From an uncultured Eubacteriales bacterium (lineage in GTDB: Bacteria; Bacillota; Clostridia; Lachnospirales; Lachnospiraceae), in the NCBI GenBank assembly GCA_900314885.1, contig OMWY01000002.1, forward strand, positions 120,745 to 184,744: a DNA stretch of 64,000 nucleotides, read 5' to 3'. A program made the translations under genes and the position numbers. Within the stretch, counting starts at the first letter, position 1; every line of letters starts with the position of its first letter. The notes below the pieces were generated by a model. That model ran no database searches. It saw nothing but the letters and a program-made list of their open reading frames with translations, and was not told the DNA's origin. Below are positions 43,281 through 52,294 of the stretch, one piece after another.

Positions 43281-44030
43281 ATGCGTAAAAAGATTATTGC
43301 GGGCAACTGGAAGATGAACGAGACTCCTTCCGAAGCCCTTAAACTTGTAGAAACATTAAAACCACTTGTAAATAACCCTGACGTAGACGTAGTTTACTGC
43401 GTACCTGCCATCGACATCGTACCTGTAGTTAACGCCGTTAAGGGAACAAACGTACACGTAGGAGCTGAGAACCTTTATTTTGAAGATAAGGGCGCTTACA
43501 CAGGCGAAGTCAGCGCCGATATGCTTCTTGACGCAGGCGTAGAGTACGTTATCATGGGCCACTCAGAGAGACGCGGATATTTCCATGAGACAGACGCCGA
43601 TATCAACAAGAAGTTAAAGAAAGCCCTTGAGAAGGGCCTTAAGCCAATCGTTTGCTGTGGAGAATCTCTTGAGCAGAGAGAGCAGGGCATCACAGAAGAC
43701 TGGATCAGAATGCAGATTAAGATCGCCTTCTCAGGCGTAACCGCTGACCAGGCAAAGGGCGTAGTTATCGCCTATGAGCCTATCTGGGCTATCGGAACCG
43801 GCAAGACCGCAACCAGCGCTCAGGCAGAGGAGGTTTGCAAGTCTATCCGCGAGACCATAGCTGAGATCTATGATCAGGCTACGGCCGATGAAATCCGTAT
43901 CCAGTACGGCGGCTCCATGAACGCAGGCAATTGCAAGGAGCTTCTTGCTCAGCCTGATATCGATGGAGGCCTTATCGGAGGCGCTTCACTTAAGCCTGAT
44001 TTTGGCAAGATTGTTAACTATAAGGACTGA
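43281..44030 (+). CDS. tpiA: Triosephosphate isomerase
   Basis: Interconverts dihydroxyacetone phosphate and glyceraldehyde-3-phosphate. 249 residues: N-terminal [12 protein letters not shown] with the catalytic Lys, His in [12 protein letters not shown], and the loop [18 protein letters not shown] with the catalytic Glu; C-terminal [14 protein letters not shown] and [13 protein letters not shown] form the phosphate site. The GAAGGTAG site is modest. It lies 14 bases after pgk, so it is cotranscribed. Confidence 0.98.
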   Translation: MRKKIIAGNWKMNETPSEALKLVETLKPLVNNPDVDVVYCVPAIDIVPVVNAVKGTNVHVGAENLYFEDKGAYTGEVSADMLLDAGVEYVIMGHSERRGYFHETDADINKKLKKALEKGLKPIVCCGESLEQREQGITEDWIRMQIKIAFSGVTADQAKGVVIAYEPIWAIGTGKTATSAQAEEVCKSIRETIAEIYDQATADEIRIQYGGSMNAGNCKELLAQPDIDGGLIGGASLKPDFGKIVNYKD

Positions 44031-44045
44031 TATATATGACATTTG

Positions 44046-44079
44046 GGGGTGTCAGCAGCATACGCTGATGCCCTCTTTT
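44046..44079 (+). terminator. Hairpin between tpiA and gpmI
   Basis: GGGTGTCAGC and GCTGATGCCC pair with one mismatch and are followed by TCTTTT. Probably a weak or partial terminator within the glycolytic run. Confidence 0.6.
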
Positions 44080-44093
44080 AAGGAGATACAAAA

Positions 44094-45635
44094 ATGGCTA
44101 AAAAACCGGTTGTCCTCGTAATCATGGATGGTTTCGGAATCAATGAGAGGACAGATTTTAACGCAGTAGCGCAGGCAAAGACCCCTGTACTTGACAAGCT
44201 CATGAAGGAGTACCCATGGCAGAAGGGCTATGCTTCAGGCCTTGCCGTTGGCCTTCCTGACGGCCAGATGGGAAATTCGGAAGTCGGCCATATGAACATG
44301 GGCGCTGGCCGCATTGTCTACCAGGAGCTTACAAGAATAACGAAGAGCATAGAGGACGGGGATTTCTTTAAAAATGAGGAGCTCCTTGCCGCTATAGAGA
44401 ACTGCAAGAAGAACAACAGTGACCTTCACCTCTTCGGACTTCTCTCCCCGGGCGGAGTTCACAGCCACAATACCCATTTATACGCTCTTCTTGAGCTCGC
44501 TAAGCGTGAAGGCCTTAAGAATGTCTATGTTCACTGCTTTCTCGACGGCCGTGACACCCCTCCTAAGAGCGGTTGTGACTATGTAAAGGAAGCCGTTGAC
44601 AAGATGAAGGAGATAGGCGTAGGCAAGGTAGCCACGGTTATGGGCCGCTACTATGTAATGGACCGCGATAACCGCTGGGACCGTGTGGAGAAGGCTTACG
44701 CTGCCCTCGCATACGGCGAAGGAAATAAGGCTCTCGACCCTGTTGCGGCAGTTGAGAGTTCTTACGAGGCTGACGTAACGGATGAGTTCGTGGTTCCCGT
44801 AGTTATAGAGAAGGATGGCAAGCCTCTTGCCACAGTAAAGAACAACGATTCAGTCATTTTCTACAACTTCCGTCCTGACAGGGCCCGCGAGATCACGAGA
44901 AGCTTCTGCAGTGATGACTTTGACGGCTTTGAGAGGAAGGGCGGCAGGATCAAGACTCATTATGTCTGCTTCACCGATTATGACGCAACTATTCCTAACA
45001 AGGAAGTAGCCTTCAAGAAGGTTGAGCTTCACAATACCCTCGGCGAGTACCTCAGCAAGCTTGGCAAGAAGCAGCTTCGTACCGCTGAGACTGAGAAATA
45101 CGCTCACGTTACGTTTTTCTTTAACGGCGGCGTAGAGGAGCCTTATGAGGGCGAGGACAGGAAGCTTGTTAAGTCACCTAAGGTTCCTACCTACGATATG
45201 CAGCCTGAGATGAGCGCTCCTGAGGTTTGCGACGGCCTTGTAGAGGCTATTAAGAGTGGCAAATACGACTGCATTATCTGCAACTTCGCGAACCCTGATA
45301 TGGTAGGCCACACGGGAGTTATGGAAGCTGCCATCAAGGCCTGCGAGACCGTTGATACCTGCGTAGGCAAGGCTTACGAGGCGGTCAAGGAAATGGATGG
45401 CGCTATGTTTATCTGCGCTGACCACGGAAATGCTGAGCAGATGATAAATTATGAGACAGGAGACCCATGGACGGCTCACACCACGAATCCTGTTCCATTC
45501 ATCCTTGTAAATGCGGATCCATCCTACAAGCTTGCCGAGAACGGACGCCTCTGTGACATCGCTCCTACCCTCCTTGAGCTTATGGGCATCCCACAGCCGG
45601 AAGAAATGACCGGCCACTCACTGATTGTAAAATAA
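44094..45635 (+). CDS. gpmI: Phosphoglycerate mutase, cofactor-independent
   Basis: Converts 3-phosphoglycerate to 2-phosphoglycerate using two Mn ions and a catalytic serine. 513 residues: metal site VIMDGFGIN, catalytic Ser in MGNSEVGHMNMGAGR, HCFLDGRDTPPKSG and the arginine pair FRPDRAREITR, then NFANPDMVGHTG and the second metal cluster ICADHGNAEQM plus WTAHTTNPVPF. AAGGAGAT precedes the ATG. Enolase is not in the window. Confidence 0.97.
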   Translation: MAKKPVVLVIMDGFGINERTDFNAVAQAKTPVLDKLMKEYPWQKGYASGLAVGLPDGQMGNSEVGHMNMGAGRIVYQELTRITKSIEDGDFFKNEELLAAIENCKKNNSDLHLFGLLSPGGVHSHNTHLYALLELAKREGLKNVYVHCFLDGRDTPPKSGCDYVKEAVDKMKEIGVGKVATVMGRYYVMDRDNRWDRVEKAYAALAYGEGNKALDPVAAVESSYEADVTDEFVVPVVIEKDGKPLATVKNNDSVIFYNFRPDRAREITRSFCSDDFDGFERKGGRIKTHYVCFTDYDATIPNKEVAFKKVELHNTLGEYLSKLGKKQLRTAETEKYAHVTFFFNGGVEEPYEGEDRKLVKSPKVPTYDMQPEMSAPEVCDGLVEAIKSGKYDCIICNFANPDMVGHTGVMEAAIKACETVDTCVGKAYEAVKEMDGAMFICADHGNAEQMINYETGDPWTAHTTNPVPFILVNADPSYKLAENGRLCDIAPTLLELMGIPQPEEMTGHSLIVK

Positions 45636-45639
45636 TACT

Positions 45640-45668
45640 TGCATTTCTAACTTCCATGTGATATAATA
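45640..45668 (+). promoter_or_regulatory. Promoter of secG
   Basis: TTGCAT (45640-45645), 17 bp, TATAAT (45663-45668). It begins 5 bases after the gpmI stop. Confidence 0.72.
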
Positions 45669-45703
45669 GGCAAGTATGTTGTAGAACTCAGTGGAGGTCA
45701 GAG

Positions 45704-45943
45704 ATGGCAGTACTTAGAATAGTTATTACGGTAATATACGTTGCAATCTGTGTTGCGCTTACTATAATCGTCCTTATGCAGGAAGGCAAGACCCAGGGCC
45801 TTTCCGGCGCCATCAGCGGTATCGCTGATACCTATTGGGGCAAGAACAAGGGCCGTTCCATAGAAGGAGCCCTTAATAAGGCAACCACCATTCTTGCTAT
45901 CGGATTTGTTGTATTATCGTTTGTCCTTAACCTGAAGTGGTAA
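45704..45943 (+). CDS. secG: Preprotein translocase subunit SecG
   Basis: Small helper subunit of the SecYEG translocon. 79 residues, two membrane helices (about 5-25 and 58-76) joined by the typical loop MQEGKTQGLSGAISGIADTY with the conserved Gly/Ser pattern. TGGAGGTC lies 7-8 bases ahead of the ATG. SecG is commonly upstream of rnr and smpB in Firmicutes, as here; a terminator between it and rnr moderates coupling. Confidence 0.93.
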   Translation: MAVLRIVITVIYVAICVALTIIVLMQEGKTQGLSGAISGIADTYWGKNKGRSIEGALNKATTILAIGFVVLSFVLNLKW

Positions 45944-45950
45944 GGATTTA

Positions 45951-45982
45951 AGCCGGGACCCGCGGGTTCCGGCTTTGTTTTT
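45951..45982 (+). terminator. Terminator between secG and rnr
   Basis: AGCCGGGACCC and GGTTCCGGCT pair around GCG and lead into TTGTTTTT. It ends 3 bases before the rnr SD. Confidence 0.83.
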
Positions 45983-45997
45983 GTGAGGAGATACATT

Positions 45998-48265
45998 TTG
46001 AAGAAAGAAAAGAAGATAGATTTGACGGATCCGGAAATGATCCGCAGAAAAGAATTATTTGAGGAGTTCTTTAGAAGTCCGAATTACAAACCTATGCGCT
46101 TTAAGGCTATAGCGACCCTCTTTTCAGTTCCGAAGGAAGAGCGGAACGATATGAGACTGATATTAGAAGCTCTCAAGGCGGAAGGGAAAATAGCCGAGAA
46201 TGGCACAGGAGAATATTATATACCCGGAGCCGATGAGGTAGTCGGTACATTTCAGACGACAAGCCATGGTTACGGTTTCCTGATTCGCGATGACGGATTA
46301 GCGGATGTATTTATACCTGAAGAGGATACAGGCTCCGCCATGAACGGCGACAAGGTCAGGGCTAAGCTCGCGAAGGACCGTCGAGGGAGGGATGCCGGCA
46401 GGATCATTGCCGTAACAGAAAGGGCAGTGACGAAGGTCGTCGGAACATTTACAAGAGAAAAGAACTTCGGCTTCGTGATTCCTGATAACAGGAAGCTCGG
46501 GACCGATATATATATACCGAAGAGTGGGGCGAAGGACGTGCCGAAGGGGTACAAGGTCGTCGCTGAGATTACGGATTATGGCGACAGCCACCACAGCCCC
46601 GAGGGAAAGATCGTTGAAGTACTTGGCGACAGGCACGAGAAGGGAATGGATATATTTTCCATTGCCGTTGACGCAGGCATTCCGACGGAATTTCCGGAGG
46701 CTGTCCTTAAGGCGGCGAAGAAGGAGCCGAAAGAGGTTAAGGCTCCTGCGATGGAAGGCCGCCTTGATCTGCGTGACAAGAAAATCGTTACGATAGACGG
46801 TATTGACGCGAAGGATCTTGATGACGCGATAAGCGTAGAGAAGGAGGTTTCTCCTGACGGACGCACGCTCTATCACCTCGGTGTTCATATAGCGGATGTG
46901 AGCAATTACGTGAAGGAGGGGAGCGTCCTCGATAAGGAGGCACTGGAGCGGAGCACAAGCGTCTACCTCATCGATCGTGTAATTCCTATGCTTCCCGTAG
47001 AGCTTTCAAACGGCATCTGCTCTTTAAATGAAGGTGTTGACAGGCTTACCCTCTCCTGCCTTATGGATATAGATGAGAAGGGAAATATTGTAAGTCACAC
47101 AATCGCTGAGACGGTAATAAGGACTGCTCACAGGATGAATTATCCGGATGTTGACGCTATCATAACCGATAATACGGAATTTCCTGTGAGCGAAGAGAAA
47201 TACGCCGAAATCCTTAAGGTAAACGCCGACGTGATTGACATGCTTAAGACCGCATATGAGCTTGCGAAAATTCTCAGAGCCCGTCGTTTTTCAAGGGGTG
47301 CCCTTGACTTTGATTTTCCTGAGCCGAAATTTGTCCTCGATGAGAGAGGGAGGGCTGTCGATGTCAAGCCCTATGAGAGAAATGAGGCGACGAAGCTTAT
47401 AGAGGATTTCATGCTTGCCGCGAATGAGACGGTCGCTGAGGACGCCTACTGGCAGGACATTCCATTTCTCTACAGAGTTCATGAAAATCCTGATGATGAT
47501 AAAATCAGTGAACTCGCTGTATTTATAAGGAATTTTGGTCTCACCCTGAGCACGGGCAAGAGCCATAGGAAGCCGGCCAAGGCTAAGGGAATCAGCAAGT
47601 ACATCCCTCAGAAGAAAGAAGACAGGCCAGACAGCGATATCCACCCGAAGGACATCCAGAAGCTGCTTGATAAGGTTTCGGGAACCGAAAATGAGGCGTT
47701 AATCAGCCGAGTGACCCTTAGAAGCCTTAAGAGGGCCAAGTATGATGTTGACTGCGAGGGGCATTTCGGCCTCGCCGCGAAGTATTACTGCCATTTCACC
47801 TCGCCTATAAGGAGATATCCTGACCTTCAGATTCACAGGATTATCAAGGAGAACCTTCACGGTGAGCTTACGGATAGCAGGGTCAGTCACTATCGGGCCA
47901 TTCTCCCGGGCGTTGCCCTTAAGACAAGTACTATGGAGCGGAGGGCTGATGACGCCGAGCGTGACGCCGACAAGATGAAGGCAGCCGAGTACATGAGCGC
48001 TCATATTGGTGAGGAGTTTGACGGAGTCATTTCAGGAGTAACGTCCTGGGGCATTTTCGTGGAGCTTCCGAATACGGTTGAGGGCATGGTCCGCCTTTCC
48101 GATATGTACGATGATCGCTATGAATTCGACGAGCAGAAGATGGAAGTTTATTCTGTCCACGGAAGGCGGGTTTACAGGCTCGGTGATATGGTGACTGTTG
48201 AGGTCCTCGATGCCGACCCCGAAATGCGCACAATAGATTTTCATCTCATTAATAAGCAGGAGTAA
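45998..48265 (+). CDS. rnr: Ribonuclease R
   Basis: 3'-5' exoribonuclease that degrades structured RNA and mRNA released by trans-translation. 755 residues, starting at TTG 45998 because GAGGAG (45985-45990) is 7 bases ahead; a GTG at 45983 would overlap that site. N-terminal helix-turn-helix-like region (to about 75), cold-shock OB domains (about 75-225), RNB domain with the acid cluster TIDGIDAKDLDDAISVEK, FTSPIRRYPDLQIHR, and an S1 domain at the end (GVISGVTSWGIFVELPNTVE). smpB follows 3 bases later. Confidence 0.96.
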   Translation: MKKEKKIDLTDPEMIRRKELFEEFFRSPNYKPMRFKAIATLFSVPKEERNDMRLILEALKAEGKIAENGTGEYYIPGADEVVGTFQTTSHGYGFLIRDDGLADVFIPEEDTGSAMNGDKVRAKLAKDRRGRDAGRIIAVTERAVTKVVGTFTREKNFGFVIPDNRKLGTDIYIPKSGAKDVPKGYKVVAEITDYGDSHHSPEGKIVEVLGDRHEKGMDIFSIAVDAGIPTEFPEAVLKAAKKEPKEVKAPAMEGRLDLRDKKIVTIDGIDAKDLDDAISVEKEVSPDGRTLYHLGVHIADVSNYVKEGSVLDKEALERSTSVYLIDRVIPMLPVELSNGICSLNEGVDRLTLSCLMDIDEKGNIVSHTIAETVIRTAHRMNYPDVDAIITDNTEFPVSEEKYAEILKVNADVIDMLKTAYELAKILRARRFSRGALDFDFPEPKFVLDERGRAVDVKPYERNEATKLIEDFMLAANETVAEDAYWQDIPFLYRVHENPDDDKISELAVFIRNFGLTLSTGKSHRKPAKAKGISKYIPQKKEDRPDSDIHPKDIQKLLDKVSGTENEALISRVTLRSLKRAKYDVDCEGHFGLAAKYYCHFTSPIRRYPDLQIHRIIKENLHGELTDSRVSHYRAILPGVALKTSTMERRADDAERDADKMKAAEYMSAHIGEEFDGVISGVTSWGIFVELPNTVEGMVRLSDMYDDRYEFDEQKMEVYSVHGRRVYRLGDMVTVEVLDADPEMRTIDFHLINKQE

Positions 48266-48268
48266 TAA

Positions 48269-48745
48269 ATGTCAAAGGAATATTACAAGGTCGTGGCGAA
48301 CAACAAGAAGGCCGGCTACGACTACTTCATAGAAGAACGCTACGAGTGCGGTATCACCCTGATCGGTACCGAAGTGAAGAGCGTCCGCATGGGCAAGGTC
48401 TCCATCAAGGAATCCTACGTCCAGATTGATTCCCACGGGGAACTCATCATAATCGGCATGAACATAAGCCCCTACGAGAAGGGGAACATTTTCAATCGAG
48501 ACCCCATAAGAACCAGGAAGCTTCTCATGCACAGGAAGGAAATAGATAAGCTCGCCGGGAAGGTTAAGACTGACGGCTACACCCTCGTTCCCCTCCGGGT
48601 TTACCTCAAGGGAAGCCTTGTCAAGGTTGAAATAGGCCTTGCCCGAGGCAAGAAGAACTACGACAAGCGCGAAACCATAGCCAAGAAGGACATGAAGCGC
48701 GCCGCCGAGAAGGAATTCAAGAACCTGAACGTAAAGGGCCTGTAG
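48269..48745 (+). CDS. smpB: tmRNA-binding protein SmpB
   Basis: Delivers tmRNA to stalled ribosomes. 158 residues: N-terminal [39 protein letters not shown], and the conserved [13 protein letters not shown]; a basic C-terminal tail ([20 protein letters not shown]) that enters the decoding site. CAGGAGT is just ahead of the ATG, and rnr ends 3 bases upstream. With rnr upstream and ssrA 650 bases downstream, the rescue and decay parts are clustered. Confidence 0.97.
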   Translation: MSKEYYKVVANNKKAGYDYFIEERYECGITLIGTEVKSVRMGKVSIKESYVQIDSHGELIIIGMNISPYEKGNIFNRDPIRTRKLLMHRKEIDKLAGKVKTDGYTLVPLRVYLKGSLVKVEIGLARGKKNYDKRETIAKKDMKRAAEKEFKNLNVKGL

Positions 48746-48804
48746 GTTATGACAGATTATACCAGTTATAAGAAATAATAATATCTGAAATTAATTTAAT
48801 GTAT

Positions 48805-48833
48805 TTGACTTTTGTCTAACTTTGTGGTAAAAT
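48805..48833 (+). promoter_or_regulatory. Promoter of the cold-shock gene
   Basis: TTGACT (48805-48810), 17 bp, TAAAAT (48828-48833). The leader to ATG 48994 is about 155 bases, long like known cold-shock mRNA leaders that refold with temperature. Confidence 0.75.
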
Positions 48834-48993
48834 ACTCTCGTATTCAGTATGGTCAATTGAAGTCGGGGGAAGTCCTATTGCACTTTGTTCGATTTATAGC
48901 TCGAAGCACTACTGTTCATTTGAAGTAACTGCTCTTAAGCTCTTTGATCTATGAATTACGTAACATTATTATTTTATTTAGGAGGGTTCTAAA

Positions 48994-49209
48994 ATGAACA
49001 CAGGTGTAGTTAAGTGGTTTAACTCAGAGAAGGGCTACGGCTTCATCACAAATGACAACGGCGGAGACGATGTATTCGTACATTTTTCAGCTATCAACGC
49101 TGACGGCTTCAAGACTCTTAACGAAGGACAGAAGGTAACATTCGATACCGAGAAGGATCCTAAGAACGAGAGCAAGCTCAGAGCAGTTAACGTAACTGTA
49201 GTTGAATAA
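48994..49209 (+). CDS. Cold-shock protein (CspA family)
   Basis: Single-stranded RNA/DNA-binding OB-fold chaperone. 71 residues: [20 protein letters not shown] contains RNP1 (KGYGFI), and DVFVHFSAI is RNP2. A consensus TTTAGGAGGG lies 8 bases before the ATG. High-expression codon bias. The long leader between 48840 and 48993 suggests temperature control. Lies between smpB and ssrA. Confidence 0.96.
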   Translation: MNTGVVKWFNSEKGYGFITNDNGGDDVFVHFSAINADGFKTLNEGQKVTFDTEKDPKNESKLRAVNVTVVE

Positions 49210-49217
49210 TCCACTTA

Positions 49218-49246
49218 TCCTTCAGCCGCCGTAGGCGACTGAAGGA
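49218..49246 (+). terminator. Hairpin terminator after the cold-shock gene
   Basis: TCCTTCAG and CTGAAGGA with inner CGCC-GTA-GGCG, followed by GTTATTTT. This is also one of the GNA-capped family. Confidence 0.8.
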
Positions 49247-49273
49247 GTTATTTTAACCAGAGCCCTTTATAAG

Positions 49274-49379
49274 GCTCCCTCTTGAGGGAGCTGTCTATTG
49301 TCATAGGCGGGTCCCACGAAGTGGGTGGCTATGACTAGTATGCTCTGCAGGAGCATACATTATCACAACGAAGTTGTGA
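49274..49379. repeat. Four-hairpin block between the cold-shock gene and tmRNA
   Basis: Stems at 49274-49291 (GCTCCCTC/GAGGGAGC), 49301-49334 (TCATAG and CCCAC-GAA-GTGGG), 49338-49358 (GTATGCTC/GAGCATAC) and 49363-49379 (TCACAAC-GAA-GTTGTGA). Two have GAA triloops. Confidence 0.8.
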
Positions 49380-49395
49380 CTGAAGGAGTAAAACA

Positions 49396-49739
49396 GGGGT
49401 TGTACTGGTTTCGACAGGGATTTTAAGCTCGGAGAAGCAGGTCGCAGGCACGCGCAAATCCAAACCTAAATATAAATGCTGAAGACGATTACGATTTAGC
49501 ACTTGCTGCCTGATGGCAGCGCGTCCTTCCTGATGCACCCACGTCATTAGGGTAAGGGCGTCGAACTCGTGGGAAACGACGTAGTAAGTGACTCGTAACT
49601 ACGGGCGTATCAGAGCCTACCAAAACGTCTGTACCGTGTCGGTCCGGGACAGATTGAGGGAATAAACATAGACACGACTAAACCTGTAGAAGTACGAGGG
49701 AGGAATCTTTGGACAGGGGTTCGATTCCCCTCAGCTCCA
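49396..49739 (+). ncRNA. ssrA: Transfer-messenger RNA (tmRNA)
   Basis: Rescues stalled ribosomes and tags the nascent protein for proteolysis. The 5' end GGGGTTGTACTGGTTTCGAC and 3' GGTTCGATTCCCCTCAGCTCC form the tRNA-like domain; discriminator A at 49739, CCA not encoded. The tag frame resumes at GCA 49455 and reads ANPNLNINAEDDYDLALAA, then TGA. ALAA is the usual protease signal, and internal DDYDLA is slightly longer than the more common DDYALAA. Pseudoknot arms follow. The position beside smpB and rnr supports the call. Confidence 0.96.
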
Positions 49740-49742
49740 GCT

Positions 49743-49780
49743 AGAGTGAAGCGACATTTGTCACTTCACTCTTTCTTTTT
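49743..49780 (+). terminator. Terminator of tmRNA
   Basis: AGAGTGAAG and CTTCACTCT, with inner GACA/TGTC, form a near-perfect stem followed by TTCTTTTT. Confidence 0.9.
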
Positions 49781-49801
49781 ATAAAGCCCCAACCCAACCT
49801 A

Positions 49802-49830
49802 TTGACAAGGCATGTATATTTTAGTAAAAT
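49802..49830 (+). promoter_or_regulatory. Promoter of the CorC-type gene
   Basis: TTGACA (49802-49807), 17 bp, TAAAAT (49825-49830). The leader of about 75 bases contains a GGTCGGGCC/GGCCAACC-type imperfect hairpin; no riboswitch is recognised. Confidence 0.75.
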
Positions 49831-49912
49831 AGCCTTGTTACTTATTATTTTTAGGTCGGGCCTTCATTGTATGGATACAGTCCGGCCAACCTATTAAAAA
49901 GGAGATGATTGT

Positions 49913-51205
49913 TTGGACCCCAGTGACGCGATAAGCATAATAGTGCTGATCGTGCTGATCGTACTCTCGGGATTTTTTTCATCCTCAGAGACTGCCGTAA
50001 CATCAGTAAACAAAATCAAGATCAGAGCTCTGGCAAAAGAGGGCGACAAGAGAGCAGAGACAGTTCAGGAGCTTCTCGACAAGCCGCGCAAATTTTTAAA
50101 TATGGTGCTCATTATGAACAACATAGTGAACATTTCCGCGACGGCATTGCTCACGAGCTTAGTTACCAGGCGCTTTGGCGGAGATGGCACCGCTGTTACC
50201 ATTGCTACAGCCATTATGACTGTTGTGATCATCATTTTCGGTGAAATCCTTCCTAAGACCATGGCGAACATGGATTCAGAAAATATGGCCCTGCGTTATG
50301 CGAAGCTGTTAAAGGGCTTAGTGACATTTCTGACACCACTCATTGCCGTGATGAACGCCGTAACATCAGTGATACTTCGTCTGCTTGGCAAGAAGCCTGA
50401 CCTTGATGACAGCCAGATAACTGAAGATGAACTTCGTACATACGTTGAAGTAAGCCACGAGGAAGGCGTAATTGAGAACGATGAGAAGCAGATGATAGAC
50501 AACGTGGTTGATTTCGGTGATTCAATCGCGAAGGACGTCATGGTTCCACGCCTTGATATGAGCACCGTTTCTGATGATGTTTCATATGAAGAGCTGCTTA
50601 ACGCCTTCTCGGAGGATAAATTTTCAAGGCTTCCCGTATATCATGAAAATATCGATAATATCATCGGTATCATTTACCTAAAGGATATAGCCTTTTTCCG
50701 CGGTGAGGATAAGACCTTCAACATGAAGAAATACCTCCGTCCGGCACATTTTACCTACGAGTTCAAGAAAACAAGCGAGCTTATGCGTGAGATGCGTCGA
50801 GCGTCTGTTTCCATGTGCGTTGTACTTGATGAGTACGGTACTGTTTCCGGTCTCATTACCTTAGAAGACCTCCTTGAGGAGATAGTCGGTGAGATCAGGG
50901 ATGAGTACGACACTGACGAGGTTGACGATATTATAAAGCTTAACGACTATGAATACATGGTCGAGGGCGGTACCAAGCTCGAGGACTTTAATGAGGTCTT
51001 CGGGACAGATTATAATTCTGAGGATTATGACTCTATAGCCGGCCAGGTTATTGACCTCTTTGAGCATATTCCATCGAAGGGCGAAATGGTAAAGGACGGT
51101 AATCTGACCTTCGCTGTCGCGGCCGTAGAACATCGCCGTATTGAGAAGATTCGCGTGAGAGTTGAACCTGAGAAGGAAACAGCTCCTGAAGCCGACCCCG
51201 AATAA
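49913..51205 (+). CDS. CNNM/CorC-HlyC family transporter
   Basis: 430-residue membrane protein often annotated hemolysin but related to CorC/CNNM magnesium exporters. Start TTG 49913 with AAAAAGGAG 8 bases ahead. DUF21 (CNNM transmembrane) domain about residues 8-185 with GFFSSSETAVTSVNKIKIRA and GEILPKTMA, a CBS pair at about 210-325 (VPRLDMSTV, LPVYHENIDNIIGIIYLKD, VLDEYGTVSGLITLEDLLEE), and a C-terminal CorC_HlyC domain. Likely role is Mg or divalent-cation efflux regulated by nucleotides at the CBS pair; hemolysis is not implied. Confidence 0.93.
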   Translation: MDPSDAISIIVLIVLIVLSGFFSSSETAVTSVNKIKIRALAKEGDKRAETVQELLDKPRKFLNMVLIMNNIVNISATALLTSLVTRRFGGDGTAVTIATAIMTVVIIIFGEILPKTMANMDSENMALRYAKLLKGLVTFLTPLIAVMNAVTSVILRLLGKKPDLDDSQITEDELRTYVEVSHEEGVIENDEKQMIDNVVDFGDSIAKDVMVPRLDMSTVSDDVSYEELLNAFSEDKFSRLPVYHENIDNIIGIIYLKDIAFFRGEDKTFNMKKYLRPAHFTYEFKKTSELMREMRRASVSMCVVLDEYGTVSGLITLEDLLEEIVGEIRDEYDTDEVDDIIKLNDYEYMVEGGTKLEDFNEVFGTDYNSEDYDSIAGQVIDLFEHIPSKGEMVKDGNLTFAVAAVEHRRIEKIRVRVEPEKETAPEADPE

Positions 51206-51228
51206 AATATAGAAAGAGAGTAACTCTA

Positions 51229-52293
51229 ATGACAACCATACCTGAGAAAGCCCCTGCTATTCAGGCTAAAATCAAGACTCGAGACCCATATTTTGACAAC
51301 TTCAAGGGCTTTCTTGTTATCTGCGTTATATTATCTCATTTTGTCCATGATATTTACGATGACAGTCCCTTTCGCGAATATCTCTATATGTACCTTATGA
51401 TGTTCGCGGTGCCTGCCTTCGTCTTTATGTCGGGCTATTTCAGCCGTAATGTTGAGAAATGCCGTCGCACAGCAGTGCAGACCTTTCTCATTCCGTATCT
51501 TATATACGATCTTCTGTTCGCCTGTTTGCAATATGCCGTTTTGCAGCCGGATAAGACATTCCATAACTTCCTCCAGATTACGCGTCCCAAGTGGGGACTC
51601 TGGTACCTGTTCGCCATGTTCATATACCGCCTCTTTGCTTCGGATATCAAGAAGGTCCGTTCGACACCAGTAATTGCCTTTATCATAGGTATAGGCGCAG
51701 GCTTCTGCGGAGAATTTTCTACCGAATACTCCTTAGGCCGTGTATTCAGCCTCTGCTTCTTTTTTGTCCTCGGACTCTCCATGACCGAGGAATCCATGGA
51801 TAAGGTTAAGCATTTTAATAAGGCCGCTGCCGTGATTATTCTGATTGCCTTGGCGTTTCTGATTCCGTTTCTAATGAACTTTGAGTTCCATAGCACAACT
51901 CTTATGACCCACGAAACGATACTCGCGAGAAAACCATACGGTCTTGCCCACAGGAAACTTAGCGCTGTCAGAAGAATTATTTTTTATCTGCTTGGCACTC
52001 TTATGACATATATGCTCATGGTAATTATGCCGCGGACGAAGTCAATCCTGACCCAGATAGGGAAGAACAGCATTACAGCCTATGTTTTCCACCTGTTTAT
52101 TCTTTGGCCTATGCGTCAGTACGGCTTTTTTGACCTCCAGTTCATATATTACAACCCTGCCGGTACTGTGGCGATTTCCGTAATAATTTCCTTCCTGATA
52201 GCCTTTTTGCTTTCGAGGGAGCCGGTGCGGAAATTTTATGACTTTATAGTAAATGGCGTGAACAAAATTATCTTTAGAGAGAAAGCTGTCTAA
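51229..52293 (+). CDS. Acyltransferase 3-family membrane protein
   Basis: 354 residues, about ten hydrophobic helices. The N-terminal RDPYFDNFKGFLVICVILSH carries the family arrangement of D/N-x-F-K-G and a His in the first helix, typical of fucose/sugar O-acetyltransferase relatives. FMSGYFSRN and WYLFAMFIYRLFAS are further family segments. The gene lies 23 bases after the CorC-type gene and 1 base before the methylase gene, so the three may be cotranscribed. Substrate probably a surface polysaccharide or glycan; not determinable. Confidence 0.88.
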   Translation: MTTIPEKAPAIQAKIKTRDPYFDNFKGFLVICVILSHFVHDIYDDSPFREYLYMYLMMFAVPAFVFMSGYFSRNVEKCRRTAVQTFLIPYLIYDLLFACLQYAVLQPDKTFHNFLQITRPKWGLWYLFAMFIYRLFASDIKKVRSTPVIAFIIGIGAGFCGEFSTEYSLGRVFSLCFFFVLGLSMTEESMDKVKHFNKAAAVIILIALAFLIPFLMNFEFHSTTLMTHETILARKPYGLAHRKLSAVRRIIFYLLGTLMTYMLMVIMPRTKSILTQIGKNSITAYVFHLFILWPMRQYGFFDLQFIYYNPAGTVAISVIISFLIAFLLSREPVRKFYDFIVNGVNKIIFREKAV

Positions 52294-52294
52294 G

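Noticed and set aside
49831..49912. Magnesium riboswitch before the CorC-type gene
   Set aside because: Leader is about 75 bases with one imperfect hairpin, far too short for a known M-box.
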